From: Kiritimatiellia bacterium
GTDB taxonomy: Bacteria > Verrucomicrobiota > Kiritimatiellia > CAIQIC01 > Lenti-01
Direction: 5' to 3'
DNA length: 5,977 nucleotides
Assembly: GCA_018432565.1 (NCBI GenBank)
Contig: JAHDSS010000472.1
Span: 1-5,977 of the forward strand
The notes below the pieces were generated by a model that saw only the letters and a list, made by a program, of their open reading frames with translations, was not told where the DNA came from and ran no database searches. Shown here piece after piece: positions 1 to 4,742 of the stretch. A program made the position numbers and the translations under genes. The first letter of the stretch is position 1. Every line of letters starts with the position of its first letter.

Positions 1-822
1 GATGTCCATGTCGTTGCGCACCACGTCAAGCACGGTGGCGACGAGCACGCCGGCGTTGAGCACCCAGGCCTCGCCGGGTTCGAGGTACATCTCCGCGCCC
101 GGATGCCGCTCGCGGAATCCGTCCAGCGCGCGGCACAGGCGGTCGATGTCGTAGCCTTCGCGGGTGATATGGTGTCCGCCGCCGAAATTGAACCAGCGGA
201 AGCCGCCGGGCACATCGCCGAAACGCTCCTCGAAAGCGGCCAGCGTCCGCTCGAAGGCGTCGGCATCCTGCTCGCACAGCGTATGGAAATGCAGCCCCGA
301 CAGGCCGTCGAGATCCTCGCCGTCGAAGTCCGCGCGCCGGATGCCAAGGCGCGAGCCGGGGGCGCAGGGATCGTAGAGCGGCACGGCTCCTTCGGAATGC
401 TCGGGGTTCACGCGCAGGCCGCAGGACATCTCCGCGCCCGACTCCGCCAGCAGCGGCCGGAACTGCCGCCACTGGGCAAAGGAATTGAAGGTGATGTGCC
501 GGATCAGCGGTTCGCGGCACCGGCCCGGTTCGGCGTCGAGCCCAAGCAATTCGCGCATATCGCTCACCGAAAACGCCGCGGCGAAGGCATGGGTTTCGCC
601 GCCGAACACCTCGTGGCCCAGCCGCGCCTCGTGGACGGAACTGGCGCAGGTGCCGTCGAGGACGCCCTGCAGCAGCGGGGCCGCCGCCGGCATCGCAAAC
701 GCCTTCAGCGCCAGCAGCATCTTGCAGCCGGTGCGCGCCTTGACCCCCGCGAGAATTTCCGCGTTGCGCCGGATGCGTTCCGCATCCACCACGTAGGCAG
801 GCGTGGTCAGCGCGCCGCTCAT
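1..822 (-). CDS. nspC: Carboxynorspermidine/carboxyspermidine decarboxylase NspC, 3' end cut by the window
   Basis: This PLP-dependent cytosolic decarboxylase (alanine-racemase fold, group IV) removes the carboxyl group from carboxynorspermidine or carboxyspermidine as the last step of the aspartate-semialdehyde polyamine route. 274 residues are visible. They begin MSGALTTPAYVVD, and the frame stays open to the window edge. Diagnostic stretches are ALKAF at 38-42 (K40 is the expected PLP lysine), TFNSFAQW at 111-118, GLRVNPEHS at 135-143, SRLG at 157-160, GLHFHTLCEQ at 176-185, NFGGGHHITREGYD at 212-225 and YLEPGEAW at 246-253. These match NspC rather than lysine (LysA) or ornithine decarboxylases. 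Roughly the last 100 residues, including the second-subunit active-site residues, lie outside the window. The start is fixed by GGAAGAGG (830-837) seven bases upstream. It is the third gene after speA and the dehydrogenase, but separated from the latter by 132 bases carrying three palindromes, so it may be controlled separately. Whether the substrate has a three- or four-carbon arm cannot be read from the sequence. Confidence 0.95.
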   Translation of the reverse strand, partial: MSGALTTPAYVVDAERIRRNAEILAGVKARTGCKMLLALKAFAMPAAAPLLQGVLDGTCASSVHEARLGHEVFGGETHAFAAAFSVSDMRELLGLDAEPGRCREPLIRHITFNSFAQWRQFRPLLAESGAEMSCGLRVNPEHSEGAVPLYDPCAPGSRLGIRRADFDGEDLDGLSGLHFHTLCEQDADAFERTLAAFEERFGDVPGGFRWFNFGGGHHITREGYDIDRLCRALDGFRERHPGAEMYLEPGEAWVLNAGVLVATVLDVVRNDMDI

Positions 823-829
823 GCCGCCG

Positions 830-837
830 CCTCTTCC
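830..837 (-). promoter_or_regulatory. nspC ribosome binding site next to a palindrome
   Basis: On the minus strand GGAAGAGG lies seven bases before the nspC ATG (820-822). The nearest palindrome (840-860) ends only two bases upstream of this site, so a hairpin there in the mRNA could affect ribosome access. The site is seen directly; the effect is inference. Confidence 0.6.
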
Positions 838-839
838 GG

Positions 840-912
840 ATTTTCCACGCTATGGAAAATTTTCCGGCCGGTTTTCCACGCTATGGAAAACTTTTTTCCA
901 CGGTGTGGAAAA
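840..912. repeat. Three tandem TTTTCCA/TGGAAAA palindromes
   Basis: Three near-identical palindromes stand in the 132-base gap between the dehydrogenase and nspC. Copies 1 (841-859) and 2 (872-890) are the same 19-mer, TTTTCCACGCTATGGAAAA, with 7-base arms and loop CGCTA. Flanking bases extend each arm to 8 (A840/T860 and G871/C891). Copy 3 (894-912), TTTTCCACGGTGTGGAAAA, has 8-base arms and a 3-base loop, and its changes keep the pairing. Between copies 1 and 2 are two further perfect palindromes, GGAAAATTTTCC (854-865) and CCGGCCGG (864-871). In all, TTTTCC occurs four times and GGAAAA three times in 72 bases. The block is AT-rich against GC-rich surroundings. It could be an operator array, mRNA hairpins between genes, or a dispersed genomic repeat. 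Confidence 0.9.
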
Positions 913-928
913 CCCGGACGCCGCCGGG
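909..928 (-). terminator. Weak terminator-like hairpin after the dehydrogenase gene
   Basis: Read on the minus strand, CCCGG (928-924), a six-base loop and CCGGG (917-913) form a 5-bp GC stem followed directly by TTTT (912-909). It starts 26 bases after the dehydrogenase stop. The stem is short and the T run is broken by CC, so efficient termination is doubtful; it could give partial read-through into nspC. In GC-rich DNA such a stem can arise by chance. Confidence 0.22.
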
Positions 929-954
929 GTTGAAAAGAGCGGGCCAAGGCGGGC

Positions 955-2154
955 CTACCCGCCGCGCAGGACGGCTTTTTTCAGGATGCGCGCGGGCAGG
1001 CCGTGGCGCTCCAGGGCGGCCATGAAGGGGTCGGGATCGAACTGCTCCATGTTGAAAACGCCCTTGCCGGCCCACTTGCCGGTCAGCATCATCATGGCGC
1101 CGATCATGGCGGGAACGCCGGTGGTGTAGGAGATGGCCTGGGAGCCGACTTCCTTGTAGCAGGCGGCGTGGTCGCAGACGTTGTACACAAAGACCGTCTT
1201 GCGGCGGTCTTTCGCGTCCCGCCCCGTGACCTGGCAGCCGATGCAGGTCTGCCCCTTGGTGAGGGGGCCGAGCGAGGCGGGGTCCGGCAGCAGTTTTTTC
1301 AGGAACTGCAGCGGAATGACCGGCGTCCCGTTGACATCCACCGGATCGATGCGGGTCATGCCGACGTTCTCGAGCACGCGCAGGTGGGTGAGATAGTTGT
1401 CGGAAAAGCTCATCCAGAAGCGCGCGCGCTTCAGCCCGGGCACGTGGCGGGCGATGGATTCGAGCTCTTCGTGATACATCAGGTAGATGGTCAGGTCGCC
1501 GAGGCCGTCGGGCATCGTGAACGGGCGCTTGACCGACAGCGGATCTGTCTCGACCCAGCGGCCGTTTTGGAAATAGCGGCCCTTGGCCGTCACTTCACGG
1601 ATGTTGATTTCGGGATTGAAGTTGGTGGCGAAGGGCTGGCCGTGGCTGCCGGCGTTGCAGTCAATGATGTCCAGCGTCTCCGGCTTCGGAATGAAGTGCT
1701 TGCGGATCCACGTCGTGTACACGGACGTCACGCCGGGATCGAACCCGGAGCCCAGCAGCGCCATGAGCCCGGCCTTTTGGAAGCGGCCCCGGTAGGCCCA
1801 TTGCCATTTGTATTCGAACCGGGCGACATCCGGCGGCTCGTAGTTGGCGGTGTCGAGATAGTTCACGCCCGCCTCGAGGCAGGCGTCCATGATGTGCAGG
1901 TCCTGGTACGGCAGCGCGACATTGATGACGAGGTCCGGCTTGAATTTCTTCAGCAGCCGGACAAGTTGCGGCACGTTGTCGGCATCCACCTGCGCGGTCC
2001 GGACGGGCCGCGGCAGCTTGGCGGCGATGGCGTCGCACTTGGCCTTGGTCCGGCTGGCCAGCAGGATGTCCGTGAACACCTCCGGCACCTGGGCGCACTT
2101 GTGCGCCACCACGCTCCCCACGCCCCCCGCTCCGATGATCATAACCCTGGACAT
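955..2154 (-). CDS. Carboxynorspermidine/carboxyspermidine synthase (saccharopine dehydrogenase-like)
   Basis: This is a predicted NADPH-dependent oxidoreductase that forms a Schiff base between aspartate semialdehyde and the primary amine of a diamine and reduces it to the carboxylated polyamine, which NspC then decarboxylates. It is 399 residues long. The N-terminus is a Rossmann fold, MSRVMIIGAGGVGSVVAHK, with GAGGVG at 8-13. The middle has YLDTANYEPP and GSGFDPGVTSVY. The C-terminal part carries TCIGC at 303-307, YNVCDH at 324-329, and then EVGSQAISYTTGVPAMIGA and GVFNMEQFDPDPFM. These motifs are typical of the carboxynorspermidine synthase branch rather than lysine-pathway saccharopine dehydrogenase. 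The location next to nspC supports this. The start is set by GGGAG (2162-2166) seven bases upstream; the open frame continues far upstream, but only inside speA in another frame. The gap to the speA stop is 22 bases, so the two are very likely co-transcribed. The amine acceptor (putrescine, diaminopropane or agmatine) cannot be decided here. Confidence 0.93.
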   Translation of the reverse strand: MSRVMIIGAGGVGSVVAHKCAQVPEVFTDILLASRTKAKCDAIAAKLPRPVRTAQVDADNVPQLVRLLKKFKPDLVINVALPYQDLHIMDACLEAGVNYLDTANYEPPDVARFEYKWQWAYRGRFQKAGLMALLGSGFDPGVTSVYTTWIRKHFIPKPETLDIIDCNAGSHGQPFATNFNPEINIREVTAKGRYFQNGRWVETDPLSVKRPFTMPDGLGDLTIYLMYHEELESIARHVPGLKRARFWMSFSDNYLTHLRVLENVGMTRIDPVDVNGTPVIPLQFLKKLLPDPASLGPLTKGQTCIGCQVTGRDAKDRRKTVFVYNVCDHAACYKEVGSQAISYTTGVPAMIGAMMMLTGKWAGKGVFNMEQFDPDPFMAALERHGLPARILKKAVLRGG

Positions 2155-2176
2155 GTCCGAACTCCCTTTCCGCGAT

Positions 2177-4102
2177 TCAGGTTTCGAAATAGGTATAGCC
2201 GCGCAGGCCGCTTTCGTAGGCGTCGAGGATTTCGCGGCGCTCGGTGGGCGTGATGCGCTTCTGGCGCACGGCCACCTCGGCCAGCTCGCGGAAGCGGGCC
2301 AGCAGGCCCTGGGGATTGTATTCCACGTAGCTGAGCACGTCGCCGACCGAATCGCCGGCGAGTTCCTGCTCGTATTCGATTTCGCCGTCTTCATCCACCA
2401 GGATGCTGGCGACATTGGTGTCGCCGAGGAGATTGTGCAGGTCGCCCAGGGTTTCCTGGTAGGCGCCGACCAGGAACACCGCGAGAATGTAGTCCTCGTC
2501 GGGGCCGACGGCATGCACCGGCAGCGCGCGGCGGATGTCGCGCATGTCCACGAAATGGTCGATCTTGCCGTCGCAGTCGCAGGTGATGTCAGAGAGCACC
2601 GCGAGGCGGGCCGGTTTTTCGTTGAGCCGCTGGATGGGCATGATGGGGAAGATCTGATCGATGGCCCAGCTGTCGGGCAGCGACTGGAAGACGCTGAAGT
2701 TGCAGTAATAGACGTCGGCCATGGCGTCCTCGAGGTTGCGCATGTCCTCGGGAACGAAACGCAGCTTGGGAATCTCGGCGCGGATCCGGGTGAGGATGTG
2801 CCAGAAGAGCCGGTCGGCCTGGGCATGCTGGCGCAGGGTGATGTCGCCGTGCTTGAAGGCCTTCTGGATTTCCTCGCGGTAGTAGATGGCGTCGTTGTAG
2901 AACTCGCGCAGGTTGCGGGTGCGCAGGCCGGCGGCCACGTCCATCAGGTTGCGGATGGGTTCCGGCACGGGCTCGGCGACAGGCCCGGGGGGCTCGGGCA
3001 CCTCGAAGGAACTGGTGCTGAGCACGTTGACCAGCAGGACGGAATAATAGCCGACCAGGGCGCGGCCGGACTCGCTGATGAGCACCGGGTGCGGCACGTC
3101 GGCATGGTTGCAGACCGCCATGACGCCTTCGACGACGTCCGCGGCGTATTCGCCCACATCGTAGTTGGCGCTGGTGGCGCAGTTGCATTTCGAACCGTCG
3201 TAGTCAATGGCCAGGCCGCCGCCGATGTCGAGCACGCCCATTTTCGCGCCCTCCTGGACGAGGCTGACATAGTAGCGCGAGGCTTCATAGATGGCGTCGC
3301 GGATTTCGCGGATGTTGGGCACCTGGGAGCCGAGGTGGTAGTGCAGCAGTTCCAGGCAGTCGAGCATCCCGCGCTCGCGCAGACGGTCAATCACCGCGAT
3401 CACCTGCGGGGGCGTCAGGCCGAAGACGCTGCTTTCGCCGCCGGATTCCGACCACTTGCCTCCCACGGAGCTGGCCAGCTTGACCCGGATGCCGATGCGC
3501 GGACGGACGGCCATTTTCTCCGCGCGCTCCAGCAGCAGATCCAGCTCGCCCGGCATCTCGAGCACCAGCATCGTCTGCAGGCCCATCTTCAGCGAGGAAA
3601 GCGCCAGATCAATGAATTCGGCATCTTTGTAGCCGTTGCAAATGATATAGGCCTCGGGATCGTGCAGATAGGCCAGCGCGGCAATCAGCTCCGCCTTGGA
3701 GCCCGCTTCGAGTCCGTGATGGAACGGGCGGCCGAATTTCACCACGTCGGCCACCGCCTGCTGCTGCTGGTTGACCTTGATGGGATAGACGCCGCGGTAC
3801 GCGCCGGTGTAGCCGGATTCCTCGATCGCTTTGCCGAACGCCTGGTGGATCGCGGCCAGCCGCGCCGCCAGCAGGTCGCCGAAACGCAGCAGAATCGGCA
3901 GGCTCAGCCCGCGCTGGTACAGGCCCTGCACGATGTCGCTGAACTTCACGCTCACCGGCCCCGAGGGGTTCTTCAGCCGCACGGCGGCACAGCCGTCCGT
4001 CGTGATGTGGAAGAAGTTGTTCCCCCACGCATCCACGCCATAGAGTTCGCTGCTGCGGACGCTGTCCCAGCCTTCCAGTGCCTCTGTCAATCCAACCGCC
4101 AT
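2177..4102 (-). CDS. speA: Biosynthetic arginine decarboxylase SpeA
   Basis: SpeA is a PLP enzyme that converts arginine to agmatine and CO2, the entry to polyamine synthesis. The protein is 641 residues, close to the roughly 630-660 usual for the family. It begins MAVGLTEALEGW, followed by the family's early WGNNFF motif (26-31). Recognisable parts are YPIKVNQ at 106-112 (K109 is the PLP lysine), GLEAGSKAEL at 130-139, CNGYKD at 155-160, KWSESGGESSVFGL at 216-229, HYHLGSQ at 254-260, the phosphate-binding LDIGGG at 291-296, SESGRA at 343-348, NFSVFQSLPDSWAIDQ at 468-483, DITCDCDGKID at 505-515 (C508 is the expected catalytic cysteine) and VGAYQE at 545-550. Residues about 380-460 are the family's helical insertion. 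It ends in GLRGYTYFET, as SpeA proteins usually do. The start was chosen for its AGGAG site; the frame stays open to 4240, but those residues show no family similarity and cross the leader structure. It is probably the first gene of the operon. Confidence 0.97.
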   Translation of the reverse strand: MAVGLTEALEGWDSVRSSELYGVDAWGNNFFHITTDGCAAVRLKNPSGPVSVKFSDIVQGLYQRGLSLPILLRFGDLLAARLAAIHQAFGKAIEESGYTGAYRGVYPIKVNQQQQAVADVVKFGRPFHHGLEAGSKAELIAALAYLHDPEAYIICNGYKDAEFIDLALSSLKMGLQTMLVLEMPGELDLLLERAEKMAVRPRIGIRVKLASSVGGKWSESGGESSVFGLTPPQVIAVIDRLRERGMLDCLELLHYHLGSQVPNIREIRDAIYEASRYYVSLVQEGAKMGVLDIGGGLAIDYDGSKCNCATSANYDVGEYAADVVEGVMAVCNHADVPHPVLISESGRALVGYYSVLLVNVLSTSSFEVPEPPGPVAEPVPEPIRNLMDVAAGLRTRNLREFYNDAIYYREEIQKAFKHGDITLRQHAQADRLFWHILTRIRAEIPKLRFVPEDMRNLEDAMADVYYCNFSVFQSLPDSWAIDQIFPIMPIQRLNEKPARLAVLSDITCDCDGKIDHFVDMRDIRRALPVHAVGPDEDYILAVFLVGAYQETLGDLHNLLGDTNVASILVDEDGEIEYEQELAGDSVGDVLSYVEYNPQGLLARFRELAEVAVRQKRITPTERREILDAYESGLRGYTYFET

Positions 4103-4110
4103 CTTCCGTT

Positions 4111-4115
4111 CTCCT
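4111..4115 (-). promoter_or_regulatory. speA: speA ribosome binding site
   Basis: AGGAG on the minus strand stands eight bases before the ATG at 4100-4102. It decides the start: the in-frame ATG at 4240 lies further upstream and would give an unconserved 46-residue extension. Confidence 0.8.
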
Positions 4116-4128
4116 GCACAAGAAAACC

Positions 4129-4172
4129 CGCCGGGATCCACCGGTTCCCGCGGCCCGGCGCCTCGGCAACCG
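4129..4172 (-). promoter_or_regulatory. Pseudoknot-capable hairpin in the speA 5' leader
   Basis: In minus-strand RNA order, CGGTT (4172-4168), CGCCGGG (4160-4154), AACCG (4146-4142) and CCCGGCG (4135-4129) occur in sequence. The first pairs perfectly with the third (5 bp) and the second with the fourth (7 bp), the interleaved order of an H-type pseudoknot. The 7-bp stem is followed by GGTTTTCTT and then by the speA AGGAG site 13 bases further on, so it could act as an attenuator or affect ribosome binding. I do not match it to a named riboswitch family. In such GC-rich sequence, chance pairing is a real possibility. Confidence 0.35.
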
Positions 4173-4208
4173 TGTGACGTTGCGACAATCGCCCCCCGAA
4201 CGCAATAG

Positions 4209-4224
4209 CAAACCGCTCCGTTTG
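4209..4224. promoter_or_regulatory. CAAAC-N6-GTTTG dyad upstream of speA
   Basis: CAAAC (4209-4213) and GTTTG (4220-4224) form a perfect 5-base dyad with a six-base centre, about 107 bases upstream of the speA ATG. Size and position would suit an operator near a promoter, but no clear -10/-35 pair was found beside it. Support is positional only. Confidence 0.2.
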
Positions 4225-4270
4225 TGCAGAATGGGCGCATCGGCGATGGGGTGTCGCCAGATCGGCCCTC

Positions 4271-4295
4271 GTAGCGCGGGGCTCCTGTCCCGCGC
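4271..4295 (+). repeat. REP-like hairpin 1 (GTAG at 5' side)
   Basis: GTAG (4271-4274) is followed at once by CGCGGG (4275-4280), an eight-base loop and CCCGCG (4289-4294). A leading GTAG plus a small hairpin is the layout of REP sequences recognised by RAYT transposases (known family pattern). The loop carries GGCTCCTGTC (4280-4289), which recurs inverted at 4463-4472. This is the first of four such units in alternating orientation. Confidence 0.5.
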
Positions 4296-4326
4296 GGATC
4301 CCATGGCGTTTTTCACCTATACATAG

Positions 4327-4389
4327 CCGCGCCCAGCGGGCGCAGCTACAGCAAGGCGGATCGGTTGTAGCTGCGCCCGTTGGGCGCGG
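4327..4389. repeat. REP-like pair 2/3: near-perfect 24-base inverted repeat
   Basis: The arm 4327-4350 matches the reverse complement of 4366-4389 at 23 of 24 positions, with a 15-base spacer (4351-4365). Each arm is itself a hairpin: GCGCCC (4329-4334)/GGGCGC (4338-4343) with loop AGC on the left, and GCGCCC (4373-4378)/GGGCGC (4382-4387) with loop GTT on the right. The single mismatch falls in the loop. Each hairpin is flanked two bases away by the tetranucleotide: CTAC (4346-4349, GTAG on the minus strand) and GTAG (4367-4370). The two GTAGs face each other across the spacer, as in REP doublets (REPIN/BIME-like). No transposase gene is in the window. Confidence 0.75.
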
Positions 4390-4402
4390 GGCTGGTGATT
4401 CA

Positions 4403-4430
4403 ATTCCCGGCTCCATCGGGAATGGCTACA
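4403..4430 (-). repeat. REP-like hairpin 4 (GTAG on minus strand)
   Basis: ATTCCCG (4403-4409) and CGGGAAT (4417-4423) make a perfect 7-bp stem around the loop GCTCCAT. Two bases further is CTAC (4426-4429), which is GTAG on the minus strand. The layout matches units 2 and 3, but the stem sequence differs. GGCTCC (4409-4414) is shared with hairpin 1 (4280-4285). Confidence 0.5.
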
Positions 4431-4577
4431 CGAAAATGTCATACGCTCTAGCCACCGCACCCGACAGGAGCCGCGTGCCACGAAGGCCTTCGGCTGTCCA
4501 ACTGATATTTTCTCCTGCCGCTTTCCAGAAAACCAACCCTCCAATTCAAAAATAATGGACGCCATGGCCCGGTTTCA
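4431..4577. other. Non-coding stretch with small palindromes, no gene seen
   Basis: No start, ribosome site or recognisable protein supports a gene here. It holds GACAGGAGCC (4463-4472), the inverse of the core of REP-like hairpin 1, enclosed by a short GCAC/GTGC stem (4457-4460/4475-4478). It also contains the perfect palindrome GAAGGCCTTC (4482-4491), an AT-richer section around 4502-4555, and GCCATGGC (4561-4568). It looks like decayed or composite repeat sequence. Confidence 0.5.
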
Positions 4578-4630
4578 CCCTCTGGCGTTTGCGCATCTTT
4601 TGCGTCCATTGCGTCTCTTGCGTTAGAGGG
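4578..4630. repeat. TTGCG array with inverted ends
   Basis: TTGCG occurs at 4589, 4600, 4609 and 4618, spaced 11, 9 and 9, so the last units follow a TTGCGTCNN pattern of nine bases. The array is enclosed by CCCTCT (4578-4583) and AGAGGG (4625-4630), a perfect 6-base inverted repeat. In plus-strand RNA the stem extends to 10 pairs, using two G-U pairs and C4586-G4622, G4587-C4621, with the array in the loop. Similar TTTGCG/CTGCG-type arrays are, from memory, common between genes in environmental bacterial genomes. Confidence 0.6.
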
Positions 4631-4729
4631 CTGTTCGGCCCGATGCAGAGCGCGAAGGCCCGCCGGACGCAAATTGGGGCTTCCTTTTTCCCCCCAACGA
4701 ATATAACCATATCGATCCAGTTTTCCGCC

Positions 4730-4734
4730 AGGAG
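4730..4734 (+). promoter_or_regulatory. alaS: alaS ribosome binding site
   Basis: AGGAG stands eight bases before the ATG at 4743. The following codon at 4746 is also ATG, eleven bases from the site; the first has the better spacing, and the two choices differ by one methionine. Confidence 0.8.
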
Positions 4735-4742
4735 CCCCGACC

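Noticed and set aside
841..912. DnaA-box cluster or replication origin
   Set aside because: TTTTCCACA on the minus strand (912-904) fits a relaxed DnaA box and TTTTCCACG occurs three times on the plus strand. But the sites are halves of symmetric palindromes, there is no AT-rich unwinding region, and no dnaA, dnaN or similar gene is nearby.
1003..4177. Long plus-strand frames (416 and 762 codons) opposite the operon
   Set aside because: They are antisense shadows of the synthase and speA genes, with no ribosome sites and no protein motifs.
4103..4240. Longer SpeA start at 4240
   Set aside because: The extra 46 residues match nothing in the family, and the AGGAG site supports the ATG at 4102.
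4317..4565. Minus-strand open frame of 82 codons in the speA-alaS gap
   Set aside because: It runs through the REP-like hairpins, has no ribosome site, and shows no recognisable protein features.
4641..4742. T-box or other amino-acid-sensing leader before alaS
   Set aside because: No T-box sequence, specifier stem or antiterminator pairing could be found in this short stretch.
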